Shown piece by piece: positions 1-6,429 of a stretch of 9,688 bases of DNA. The notes under the pieces were generated by a model. It ran no database searches and was not told the origin of the DNA. It worked only from the letters and a program-made list of their open reading frames with translations. The position numbers and the translations under genes are program-made. The DNA comes from an uncultured Oscillibacter sp. Its GTDB lineage: Bacteria; Bacillota; Clostridia; Oscillospirales; Oscillospiraceae. The stretch is from assembly GCA_910585165.1 (NCBI GenBank), contig CAJUBX010000083.1:1-9688 (forward strand). The letters are read 5' to 3'. Position 1 is the first letter of the stretch; each line of letters begins with the position of its first letter.

Positions 1-332
1 TCATCTTCGGCTGCGGCACCGGCAACCCCTTCTTCTCCACGGACACCGCCGCCGTTCTCCGGGCCGCCGAAATCGGCGCGGAGGTCATCCTCCTGGCGAA
101 GAATGTGGACGGCGTGTACTCCGCCGACCCGGTAAAGGACCCCGGCGCCGTGAAGTACGACTCCATCAGCTATGACGACGTGCTGGCCCAACACCTGATG
201 GTCATGGACACCACGGCCACGTCCCTCTCCATGGACAACCACATCCCCGTGCTGCTGTTCGCGCTGAAGGACCCGGAGAACATTGTCCGGGCCGTCTGCG
301 GCGAGAAGGTGGGCACGATTGTAAAAGAATAA
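1..332 (+). CDS. pyrH: UMP kinase (uridylate kinase), 3' part only
   Basis: Bacterial UMP kinase phosphorylates UMP to UDP with ATP, feeding pyrimidine nucleotide and UDP-sugar pools in the cytoplasm. Only the C-terminal part of about 110 residues is here; the reading frame enters at base 3 and ends at TAA 330-332. The visible part carries the family's conserved blocks: GTGNPFFSTDTAA near the window start, then AAEIGAEVILLAKNVDGVYS, and later MDTTATSLSMDN. The last two correspond to the nucleotide-binding half of the amino-acid-kinase fold. The motif before GTGNPFF reads FGC, where many homologues have AAG or GGG; this looks like ordinary variation. It sits 39 bp before frr, the usual pyrH-frr order (tsf often lies upstream, outside this window). 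Internal ATGs such as the one at 105 are not starts, because conserved sequence continues upstream of them. Confidence 0.97.
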   Translation, partial: IFGCGTGNPFFSTDTAAVLRAAEIGAEVILLAKNVDGVYSADPVKDPGAVKYDSISYDDVLAQHLMVMDTTATSLSMDNHIPVLLFALKDPENIVRAVCGEKVGTIVKE

Positions 333-354
333 CGGCACAGAATTTGAAGGATTG

Positions 355-361
355 AAAGGAG
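355..361 (+). promoter_or_regulatory. Ribosome binding site of frr
   Basis: AAAGGAG is a strong Shine-Dalgarno match 10 bases before ATG 372. It lies in the 39-bp pyrH-frr gap, the longest gap in the window. That gap holds no hairpin followed by a T-run, so I see no terminator there. Confidence 0.8.
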
Positions 362-371
362 CGGTCCCATT

Positions 372-929
372 ATGTTGAAGGACGAATACAAGGTATACGA
401 GGACAAGATGAAAAAGAGCATCGACTCCGTGGCGGCGGATTTCGCCTCCGTCCGGGCGGGGCGGGCCAACGCCGCCGTACTGGACCGGATTATGGTGGAT
501 TACTACGGCAGCCCCACCCCCATTCAGCAGATTGCCGCCATATCCTCCCCGGACCCCCGGACCCTGCTGATCTCCCCCTGGGACGGTTCCGCCCTGAAGC
601 TGATTGAAAAGGCGATTCAGAACTCAGATCTTGGCATCAACCCCCAGAACGACGGCAAGGCCATCCGCCTAGCGTTTCCCCAGCTGACGGAGGAGCGCCG
701 CAAGGAGCTGGTAAAGCAGATCCGCAAATACGCCGAGGGCGGCAAGGTGGCGGTGCGGAACATCCGCCGGGACGCCATGGACAACTTCAAAAAGCAGGAG
801 AAGAAGTCCGAGATCACCGAGGACGAGCTCAAGCAGGTGGAGAAGGATTTCCAGAAGCTCACCGACGAGAGCTGCAAAAAGCTGGACGAGCTGCTGGCCA
901 AGAAGGAAAAGGAGCTAATGGCGGTCTGA
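372..929 (+). CDS. frr: Ribosome recycling factor
   Basis: RRF acts with EF-G to split the post-termination ribosome so that its subunits can be reused. The protein has 185 residues, the normal size for the family. The N-terminal helix leads into VRAGRAN (27-33), a family signature, followed by the second domain with VDYYGSPTPIQQIA. The C-terminal helices contain KVAVRNIRRDAMD, with R129, R132 and R133 in the conserved arginine cluster that contacts 23S rRNA. The long charged C-terminal helical region, rich in Lys and Glu, is also typical. ATG 372 is chosen because it has a strong ribosome binding site and gives the standard N-terminus. Its TGA shares one base with the uppS start (TGATG), so translation of the two is probably coupled. 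Unlike polC and rseP, this gene uses several A/T-rich codons of the TCA and CTA type. Confidence 0.98.
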   Translation: MLKDEYKVYEDKMKKSIDSVAADFASVRAGRANAAVLDRIMVDYYGSPTPIQQIAAISSPDPRTLLISPWDGSALKLIEKAIQNSDLGINPQNDGKAIRLAFPQLTEERRKELVKQIRKYAEGGKVAVRNIRRDAMDNFKKQEKKSEITEDELKQVEKDFQKLTDESCKKLDELLAKKEKELMAV

Positions 930-1672
930 TGGCGGAGAAGAGAAACGAAACGGGGCGGCTTGCGCCGCCCCGCCACATTGCGGTGATCATGGACGGCAAC
1001 GGCCGCTGGGCGCAGAAGCGGGGCCTTCCCCGGACGGCGGGCCACAAGGCCGGGGCGGAGACGTTCCGGAAAATCGCCACCTACTGCAAGAACATCGGCG
1101 TGAAATACCTGACGGTTTACGCCTTTTCCACCGAGAACTGGAGCCGGTCCGAAGCGGAGGTTTCCGCCATCATGGCGCTTTTGAAGAAGTATCTCCTGGA
1201 GGCGGTGGACACCATGGAGCGGGATCATATCCGGCTCCACTTCTTCGGGGATATGACCCCCATCGCCCCGGAGCTGCGGGCCCTGGCCCGGGAGACCGAT
1301 GAGATTACGGAGCACCTCTCCAGGGACGATTTCCAGGCCAACGTCTGTTTGAACTACGGCGGGCGGGACGAGATCGTCCGGGCGGCCAGGCGGTTCGCCG
1401 CCGACTGCGCCGCCGGGCGGCGGAAGCCGGAGGAGCTGGACGAGGCGGCGTTTTCGGACTATCTGGATTCCAGAGGCGTGCCGGACCCGGATTTGATTAT
1501 CCGCCCCAGCGGGGAGCTGCGGCTGAGCAATTTCCTGCTGTGGCAGTGTGCCTACGCGGAATTTTACTATACGGACACCCACTGGCCGGACTTCGACGAG
1601 GCGGAGATGGACCGGGCCATCGCGGCCTACCATGCCCGGGACCGGCGGTTCGGCGGCGTGAAACAGCCATGA
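929..1672 (+). CDS. uppS: Undecaprenyl diphosphate synthase (cis-prenyltransferase)
   Basis: UppS condenses isopentenyl diphosphate units onto farnesyl diphosphate in cis to make C55 undecaprenyl diphosphate, the lipid carrier for peptidoglycan and other wall polymers. At 247 residues it is of normal length. HIAVIMDGNGRWA (16-28) holds the Mg-binding Asp D22; H39, FSTENW (66-71) and NYGGR follow. Near the C-terminus come DPDLIIRPSGELRLSNFLLW, with the arginines and serine that bind the incoming diphosphate, and then AYAEFY. A proline stands in RPSGE where many homologues have RTSGE; I believe this occurs in other Clostridia but cannot check it. The start overlaps the frr stop by one base. The nearest Shine-Dalgarno-like stretch (AAGGAG, 909-914, inside frr) is 14 bases away, so reinitiation after frr probably helps. 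Dxr and IspG, encoded downstream, make the precursor this enzyme uses. Confidence 0.97.
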   Translation: MAEKRNETGRLAPPRHIAVIMDGNGRWAQKRGLPRTAGHKAGAETFRKIATYCKNIGVKYLTVYAFSTENWSRSEAEVSAIMALLKKYLLEAVDTMERDHIRLHFFGDMTPIAPELRALARETDEITEHLSRDDFQANVCLNYGGRDEIVRAARRFAADCAAGRRKPEELDEAAFSDYLDSRGVPDPDLIIRPSGELRLSNFLLWQCAYAEFYYTDTHWPDFDEAEMDRAIAAYHARDRRFGGVKQP

Positions 1673-1696
1673 AACGGAAAGGAGATTAAAAACAGC

Positions 1697-2107
1697 ATGG
1701 GCCTTTTTTCAAAACTCTTCGGCGGCAAGGCCGCCGCTTCCTCCGGCGCTCCCTCCAGCCCCCTGCGGAGCTATCTTGACGGGAACCTCCCCAAGAACTA
1801 CACCCAGTCCAAGAAGTATGCCGTCAACATTATTGAGTCGGAAAAGCGGACCGCCGCGGCCATTACCCTGGATATGCTGGCGGACGGGTCCGACTACAGC
1901 GGCTTTGGCGAGGGGGACTACGGAAGCCTGGCGGAGATGGAGTCCGGCTACCTGCTGACGGGCTGCATCGCCGAGCCCCCGGTGCCCACAGACTTTACGC
2001 TGGAGATGGTCTTCGGCGGCGGGCGGACCGTCACTGTGACAAAGAAGGCCGGGGAGGCTTACGGGACGCTGGTCTGCGGCGGGCAGAGCCGGGAGATTTC
2101 TTTCTGA
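1697..2107 (+). CDS. Unknown 136-aa protein between uppS and cdsA
   Basis: I do not recognise this protein. The reading frame looks real: it starts at ATG 1697 behind AAAGGAG (1678-1684, spacing 12), third codon positions are G/C-rich like the neighbours, and it fills the gap between uppS and cdsA exactly. Three parts can be seen. Residues 1-11 (MGLFSKLFGGK) could form a short amphipathic, membrane-touching helix. Residues 12-22 are an Ala/Ser/Gly/Pro spacer. Residues 23-136 look like one small soluble domain, with a helix-prone stretch at about 35-62 (TQSKKYAVNIIESEKR and onward), a Gly/Asp/Tyr-rich acidic turn at 63-76, and probable beta strands from 84 to the end. There are two cysteines, C90 and C127, with no metal-binding spacing. 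There is no signal peptide or transmembrane segment. Its position suggests co-expression with lipid-carrier and phospholipid synthesis, but that does not establish a function. Confidence 0.85.
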   Translation: MGLFSKLFGGKAAASSGAPSSPLRSYLDGNLPKNYTQSKKYAVNIIESEKRTAAAITLDMLADGSDYSGFGEGDYGSLAEMESGYLLTGCIAEPPVPTDFTLEMVFGGGRTVTVTKKAGEAYGTLVCGGQSREISF

Positions 2108-2136
2108 GGTCCTGGGAGGGAAGGGGCGAAGGTTTT

Positions 2137-2937
2137 ATGAAGTCCAGAATATTGGTGGCCGCGGTGGGCATCCCGGTTCTTCTCTATGTGGTGCTGGCCG
2201 CGCCGCCCATTGTGATGATGCTGGCTTTGATGGTTCTGGCGGGCGTGGGGGCCATGGAATTGCAGCAGTGCGTCAGCCGGGAGAAGCAGGCGGAGCTGGC
2301 GGCGTTCAGCGCGCTCTTGGCCGGCCTGACGGTGGGGTGGTACTTCAATGCGCCGGAAAGGATAAGCGTTCTTTTCCTGATGGGAACGGTATTCTTCTTC
2401 GGCTATGCCATTGTCCGGGGAGGCGCGTTAAAGTTTCATCAGATTATGGCGGGCCTGTTTGGCAGCATCGCCATTGGGTATTCCTTCTCCGCCTTTCTCC
2501 GGATGGAGGGTTCCGGTCTGCCCCGGGCTTACCTGCTTCTGCCGTTTATCCTCAGCTTTGCCTGCGACACCTTCGCGTTTTTCGCTGGGCTAACCCTTGG
2601 AAAGCACAAGCTGGCCCCCAAGGTCAGCCCGAAAAAGACCATAGAGGGCTCCGTCGGGGGACTGGCGGGGAACGTCCTTTGCGGGCTGCTGTTTGTCTGG
2701 GTTATGGATCGCTTTTTCGGCGGCTCCGTTATCGGCTATGGGCCTATGATCCTGCTGGCCCTTCTCTGCGGCGTTGTTGCCCAGATTGGGGATTTGAGCT
2801 TTTCCCTCATCAAACGGGAGTTCGGCATCAAGGACTACGGCCGGCTGTTCCTGGCCCACGGCGGCGTGCTGGACCGCTTTGACAGCGTGCTGTTCGTGGC
2901 CCCGGCGGTTGAGATTATTTTCAGCTTTCTGGAATAG
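2137..2937 (+). CDS. cdsA: Phosphatidate cytidylyltransferase (CDP-diacylglycerol synthase)
   Basis: CdsA makes CDP-diacylglycerol from phosphatidic acid and CTP in the cytoplasmic membrane, the branch point for phosphatidylglycerol, cardiolipin and other phospholipids. The protein has 266 residues, within the family range, and is dominated by hydrophobic segments, starting right after the first few residues and giving roughly seven or eight membrane helices. Conserved sites are CDTFAFFAG (D144), KVSPKKTIEG (S164-T168), QIGDLSFS (D219), and the C-terminal family signature from S223 to D249, with K226-R227, K232-D233, H241-G-G and D246-R-F-D249. In the signature the usual Pro-Gly before HGG is Leu-Ala here (LFLAHGG). 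The start at 2137 is preceded by purine-rich AAGGGG (2121-2126, spacing 10), and the protein begins with the expected hydrophobic N-terminus. It follows the unknown gene by 29 bp and precedes dxr by 15 bp. Confidence 0.96.
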   Translation: MKSRILVAAVGIPVLLYVVLAAPPIVMMLALMVLAGVGAMELQQCVSREKQAELAAFSALLAGLTVGWYFNAPERISVLFLMGTVFFFGYAIVRGGALKFHQIMAGLFGSIAIGYSFSAFLRMEGSGLPRAYLLLPFILSFACDTFAFFAGLTLGKHKLAPKVSPKKTIEGSVGGLAGNVLCGLLFVWVMDRFFGGSVIGYGPMILLALLCGVVAQIGDLSFSLIKREFGIKDYGRLFLAHGGVLDRFDSVLFVAPAVEIIFSFLE

Positions 2938-2952
2938 AATAGAGATGCAGCT

Positions 2953-4104
2953 ATGACAAAGACGATATCAATTTTGGGCTCCACGGGCTCCATCGGGCGG
3001 CAGACGCTGGATGTGGCGGAGCAGCTGGGGCTGACGGTGGCGGCCATCACGGCCCACAGCAGCGTGGCCCTGGCGGAGAAACAGGCCCGGAAATTCCACC
3101 CCCGGCAGGTCATCATGACCGACGAGGGGGCGGCCCGGGACTTGAAGGTCCGCCTGGCGGATACGAATACCCATGTCCACGGCGGCGTTTCCGCCCTCTC
3201 CACGGCGGCGACGCTGCCGGGGGTGGACACGGTGGTCACCGCCGTGGTGGGCATGGTGGGATTGAAGCCCACCCTCGCCGCCATCCGGGAGGGCAAGCGC
3301 ATCGCCCTGGCGAATAAGGAGACCCTGGTCTGCGCCGGGGAGCTGGTGATGGAGGCGGCGGAGAAGCGGGGAGCGGAAATCGTCCCGGTGGACTCGGAGC
3401 ACTCCGCCATTTTCCAATGCGTCCAGGGCTGCCTGGACCGGGGGGAAATCCGCCGGGTGATTTTGACATGCTCCGGCGGGCCGTTTTACGGGCTGACAAA
3501 AGAGGAAGTGGCAAAGAAAACCCGGGCGGACGCGCTGGTGCATCCGAACTGGAAGATGGGTCCCAAGATTACCGTGGACTGCGCCACGCTGATGAACAAG
3601 GGCCTGGAGGTCATCGAGGCCATGCGCCTGTACCGCCTGCCCCTGACAAGGGTAAAGGTGGCCGTTCACCGCCAGAGCATCGTCCACTCCCTGGTGGAGT
3701 TCCGGGACGGGGCTTTGCTTGCCCAGCTGGGCACGCCGGACATGCGCCTTCCTATCCGCTACGCCATGACCTATCCCCAGCGGGCGGAGTCGGCGGCGGA
3801 GCCGCTGAATCTTTTGAACTGCCCGCCCCTGACCTTTGAGGAGCCGGACCGGGGAACCTTTCCGTGCCTGCGCCTTGCGGAGGTGGCTGCGGCCAAGGGG
3901 GGCACCGCCTGCGCCGTGCTGAACGCCGCCAACGAGGAGGCGGTGCGGCTGTTCCTGGACGACCGCATCGGCTTTCAGGATATCTTTGACCTCACCGCCC
4001 GGGCCATGACGGACTTGCCCGTCATCCGCAGGCCCAGCCTTTCGGAGATTCTGGAGGCGGACGCTGCGGCCCGGCGGGAGGTGCTGAAAAACTTTTCAAA
4101 ATAA
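2953..4104 (+). CDS. dxr: 1-deoxy-D-xylulose 5-phosphate reductoisomerase
   Basis: Dxr rearranges and reduces DXP to 2-C-methyl-D-erythritol 4-phosphate with NADPH, the first committed step of the MEP isoprenoid pathway and the target of fosmidomycin. It has 383 residues, slightly shorter than the 398 of E. coli. The NADPH-binding loop GSTGSIG is at 9-15, and ANKETLVCAGELV follows in the cofactor domain. The metal ligands are D147 and E149 (VDSEHSAI) and E219 (NKGLEVIEA, with N215 and K216). The flexible active-site loop HPNWKMG includes H197 and W200. Further on, VHRQSIVHSLVEF and AQLGTPDMRLPI match the family; many homologues have VHPQS, so Arg replaces Pro. The ribosome binding site is weak (AGAG at 2941-2944), unlike most genes here. 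The gene starts 15 bp after cdsA, so coupling to upstream translation is plausible. Confidence 0.98.
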   Translation: MTKTISILGSTGSIGRQTLDVAEQLGLTVAAITAHSSVALAEKQARKFHPRQVIMTDEGAARDLKVRLADTNTHVHGGVSALSTAATLPGVDTVVTAVVGMVGLKPTLAAIREGKRIALANKETLVCAGELVMEAAEKRGAEIVPVDSEHSAIFQCVQGCLDRGEIRRVILTCSGGPFYGLTKEEVAKKTRADALVHPNWKMGPKITVDCATLMNKGLEVIEAMRLYRLPLTRVKVAVHRQSIVHSLVEFRDGALLAQLGTPDMRLPIRYAMTYPQRAESAAEPLNLLNCPPLTFEEPDRGTFPCLRLAEVAAAKGGTACAVLNAANEEAVRLFLDDRIGFQDIFDLTARAMTDLPVIRRPSLSEILEADAAARREVLKNFSK

Positions 4105-4108
4105 GGGG
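4103..4108 (+). promoter_or_regulatory. Ribosome binding site of rseP overlapping the dxr stop
   Basis: AAGGGG begins in the last two bases of the dxr stop codon (TAA 4102-4104) and lies 9 bases before ATG 4118. The arrangement supports 4118 as the start and suggests coupled translation of dxr and rseP. Confidence 0.6.
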
Positions 4109-4117
4109 CATGCTTCC

Positions 4118-5188
4118 ATGAGCTTCATCTACATTCTGGCGGGTATCTTCATCTTCGGCTTCCTGGTTGCCATTCATGAGCTGGGCCACTTTCTGGCGGC
4201 CCGCCTCTGCGGCGTGCGGGTCAACGAGTTTTCCATCGGCATGGGCCCGCTGCTGTGGCGCCGGGAGACGGGGGAGACCCGGTATTCCCTGCGGCTTTTG
4301 CCCATCGGGGGCTTCTGCGCCCTGGAGGGGGAGGACGGGGACACCGGGGACGAGCGAAGCTTCACCCGCCAGGGCTTTTGGAAAAAACTCGCCATCTTGG
4401 CCGCTGGGTCCTTCATGAACCTGCTGGCCGGAGTGGCAGTCATCGCCTGTATCTTCGCAACGGCCAGCGGCTTTTACGTGGACCAGGTGGCCGGGTTTTC
4501 CGAGGGCTTCCCCCTGGAGGGGGAGGACGGCCTGATGGAGGGCGACATTTTTTATAAGATTGACGGCTGGCGGACCTACCTCCGGGGAGACGCGGCGCTG
4601 TTTCTCCGCTTCAACGACGGGGAGGGCATGGACGTGGAGGTCATCCGGAATGGGGAGAGGGTGGTCTTGAAGGACCTGCCCCTGTACCGGGGGACCTATG
4701 ACGGGCAGCCCGGCCGGTTCGGCCTGATGGTGGGCGCGGCCCGGGTCCCCGCCACGTTTTTCACCACGGTGAAGTTCGTTGGCTACCAGACTCTGGATTT
4801 CGTCCAGCAGGTGTGGTTCAGCCTGATTCAGCTGCTCCGGGGCAATGTGGGCCTTTCGGAGGTCAGCGGCCCGGTGGGCATCGTCTCCACCATGACGGAG
4901 GTGGGAAACGCCTCCAAAACCGCCCTGGACGCCGTTGAGAATATCGCCTTTTTCGGGGCCCTCATCGCCATCAACCTGGCGGTGATGAACCTGCTGCCCA
5001 TTCCGGCCCTGGACGGGGGACGCATTTTCTTCCTGGCGGTGGACGCGCTTTCCCTGCTGCTGTTCAGGCGGAAGGTGCCGGAGAAGTACCAGGCGGCGGT
5101 GAACGCGGTTTTCTTCGCGGCGCTGATGGCCGTGATGCTGCTGGTGACATTGAAGGACGTGGGACAGCTTTTCTTGCGGGAGGGATAA
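4118..5188 (+). CDS. rseP: RseP/RasP-family site-2 zinc metalloprotease
   Basis: This membrane protease cuts transmembrane helices of its substrates; in relatives these include anti-sigma factors, the division protein FtsL and leftover signal peptides. It has 356 residues, shorter than E. coli RseP (about 450) and consistent with one PDZ domain rather than two. The zinc site HELGH is at 20-24 inside the first membrane helix (about 4-27), and the third ligand region NLLPIPALDGG is at 291-301 (D299). Conserved FSIGMGP (38-44) and LPIGGF (61-66) follow the first helix. The second helix (about 91-116) carries AAGSFMN. A PDZ-like domain lies at about 120-195 with GLMEGD (138-143). The last helices are near 278-306 and 327-349. 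The gene lies 13 bp after dxr and 4 bp before ispG, the usual place for this gene. I see no candidate substrate gene in the window. Confidence 0.96.
   Translation: MSFIYILAGIFIFGFLVAIHELGHFLAARLCGVRVNEFSIGMGPLLWRRETGETRYSLRLLPIGGFCALEGEDGDTGDERSFTRQGFWKKLAILAAGSFMNLLAGVAVIACIFATASGFYVDQVAGFSEGFPLEGEDGLMEGDIFYKIDGWRTYLRGDAALFLRFNDGEGMDVEVIRNGERVVLKDLPLYRGTYDGQPGRFGLMVGAARVPATFFTTVKFVGYQTLDFVQQVWFSLIQLLRGNVGLSEVSGPVGIVSTMTEVGNASKTALDAVENIAFFGALIAINLAVMNLLPIPALDGGRIFFLAVDALSLLLFRRKVPEKYQAAVNAVFFAALMAVMLLVTLKDVGQLFLREG
5178..5184 (+). promoter_or_regulatory. Ribosome binding site of ispG inside the end of rseP
   Basis: GGGAGGG lies in the last codons of rseP, 8 bases before the ispG ATG at 5193. 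With a 4-bp gap between the two genes, ribosomes finishing rseP must cross this site, which favours coupled translation. Confidence 0.65.
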
Positions 5189-5192
5189 GGGC

Positions 5193-6230
5193 ATGACGAA
5201 ACGGCTGATGGTAGGGACAGTTCCGGTGGGCGGCGGCGCGCCGGTGTCCATCCAGTCCATGTGCAATACGAAGACCGGCGACGTGGCCGCCACCGTGGCT
5301 CAGATTCAGGCCCTGGAGGCCGCCGGGTGTGAAATTATCCGGGTGGCCGTCCCGGACCAGGCGGCGGCGGAGGCGGTGGACAAAATCAAGGAGCAAATCT
5401 CCATTCCGCTGGTGGCCGACATCCACTTCAACTATAAATTCGCCCTGGCCTGCGCGGAGCGGGGCATTGACGCCATCCGCATCAACCCCGGCAACATCGG
5501 CGGGGAGGAAAAGGTCAAGGCTGTGGCGGACGCCTGCCGCACCCGGGGCATTCCCATCCGGGTGGGGGTCAACGGCGGCTCCCTGGAGAAGGAGCTCCGG
5601 GCGAAATATGGCGGGGTGACCGCCGAGGCCCTGGTGGAGAGCGCCCTGGGCCAGGTCCGGCTTTTGAACAAATTTGATTTCGACGATATCTGCATCTCCG
5701 TCAAGTGCTCCGACGTGCCGCTGACCATGGCGGCGTATCTTGCCCTCAGCGGGCGGACGGACTATCCCCTGCACCTGGGAGTCACCGAGGCGGGGACCCC
5801 GTCCATGGGCATGGTGAAGTCGGCCATGGGCATCGGGGGGCTTCTCTGCCTGGGCGTGGGGGACACCATCCGGGTGACGCTGACCGCCGACCCGGTGGAG
5901 GAGATTTACGCCGCCAAGAAGATTCTCAAGGCGGCAGGGCTGAGGAAGACGGGGGTCAACCTGATCGCCTGCCCCACCTGCGGCCGGACGCGGATTGACC
6001 TCATCCCCATTGCCGAGGAGGTGGAGCGGCGGCTGGCGGACTGCGAAAAGAACATCACCGTGGCGGTGATGGGCTGCGCCGTCAACGGTCCCGGGGAGGC
6101 CGCCGCCGCCGACATCGGCATCGCCGGGGGAAAGGGCGAGGGCCTGCTGTTCCGCAAGGGGGAAATTTTGTACAAGGTTCCCCAGGAGCGGCTGGTGGAC
6201 GCGCTGATGGAGGAGATCGGGAAGCTATGA
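5193..6230 (+). CDS. ispG: 4-hydroxy-3-methylbut-2-en-1-yl diphosphate synthase (IspG/GcpE)
   Basis: IspG converts methylerythritol cyclodiphosphate to HMBPP, the second-to-last MEP pathway step, by reductive ring opening on a [4Fe-4S] cluster. The protein has 345 residues, the size of the short bacterial two-domain form without the insert seen in plants. The N-terminal TIM-barrel half shows PVSIQSMCNTKTGD, VADIHFNYKFA and IRINPGNIG. The C-terminal half holds the cluster ligands: C260 and C263 in CPTCGR, C295 in MGCAVNGPGE, and E302, the glutamate that completes the cluster in known structures. All ligands are present, so the enzyme should be active. The start at 5193 has a good ribosome binding site and gives the normal N-terminus. 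Together with dxr, two of the MEP pathway genes sit in this operon. The stop overlaps the next start as ATGA. Confidence 0.98.
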   Translation: MTKRLMVGTVPVGGGAPVSIQSMCNTKTGDVAATVAQIQALEAAGCEIIRVAVPDQAAAEAVDKIKEQISIPLVADIHFNYKFALACAERGIDAIRINPGNIGGEEKVKAVADACRTRGIPIRVGVNGGSLEKELRAKYGGVTAEALVESALGQVRLLNKFDFDDICISVKCSDVPLTMAAYLALSGRTDYPLHLGVTEAGTPSMGMVKSAMGIGGLLCLGVGDTIRVTLTADPVEEIYAAKKILKAAGLRKTGVNLIACPTCGRTRIDLIPIAEEVERRLADCEKNITVAVMGCAVNGPGEAAAADIGIAGGKGEGLLFRKGEILYKVPQERLVDALMEEIGKL

Positions 6231-6409
6231 CGGAGAGAGGAGCGGCCATGCCGGAAAGATGGAAGACCGTCCTGCTCTGGACGCTGGTGGTTCTTTTTTC
6301 ACTGGCGTCGGTTTGGGTGCGGGATGAGGGAATCAAGTCTTTGGCGCGGTTCGCCGGAACGTTGCTGCTTGTCTATAACATCAGCAGAATCCGGCTGCGG
6401 AAACGCTGA
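6227..6409 (+). CDS. Small predicted membrane protein, 60 or 53 aa, unknown
   Basis: I do not recognise this protein. Two starts are possible. ATG 6227 overlaps the ispG stop as ATGA and has GGAGGAG (6209-6215) 11 bases upstream, giving 60 residues. ATG 6248 has AGAGAGGAG (6234-6242) 5 bases upstream, giving 53 residues. In the longer form, residues 12-31 are a clear membrane helix (WKTVLLWTLVVLFSLASVWV), followed by a charged turn, RDEGIKS, and a second hydrophobic stretch at about 39-52. The tail is strongly basic (RIRLRKR), which by the positive-inside rule points to a cytoplasmic C-terminus. Both ends may be cytoplasmic if the second stretch also spans the membrane. The next gene, polC, starts 20 bp later. 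The exact fit between the two neighbours and the ribosome binding sites argue that it is real; its size keeps some doubt. Confidence 0.7.
   Translation: MTERGAAMPERWKTVLLWTLVVLFSLASVWVRDEGIKSLARFAGTLLLVYNISRIRLRKR
6234..6242 (+). promoter_or_regulatory. Ribosome binding site for the inner start of the small membrane gene
   Basis: AGAGAGGAG is followed after 5 bases by ATG 6248, an in-frame second start of the small membrane protein. It competes with ATG 6227, which has its own site inside ispG. The two cannot be told apart from sequence alone. The shorter product still keeps the whole membrane helix. Confidence 0.45.
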
Positions 6410-6417
6410 ACGGGTAC

Positions 6418-6426
6418 GGAGAGGAA
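6418..6426 (+). promoter_or_regulatory. Ribosome binding site of polC
   Basis: GGAGAGGAA precedes ATG 6430, with GGAG 8 bases and AGGA 4 bases from the start. No ATG, GTG or TTG lies in frame between this ATG and the in-frame stop upstream at 6376-6378, so 6430 is the first possible usual start. Confidence 0.65.
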
Positions 6427-6429
6427 GTC

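Noticed and set aside
344..373. TTGAAG and CATTAT, spaced 18 bp, resembling a promoter before frr
   Set aside because: The -10-like box overlaps the frr ATG, so transcription would begin inside frr and miss its ribosome binding site. The match is also weak.
617..1633. A 338-codon minus-strand open frame opposite frr and uppS
   Set aside because: It is in register with uppS and crosses two well-supported genes. No ribosome binding site or protein motif supports it.
4022..5293. A 423-codon minus-strand open frame opposite rseP
   Set aside because: Same cause: it is in register with rseP, which lacks TTA, CTA and TCA codons. The sense strand encodes a well-supported protease with all its motifs.
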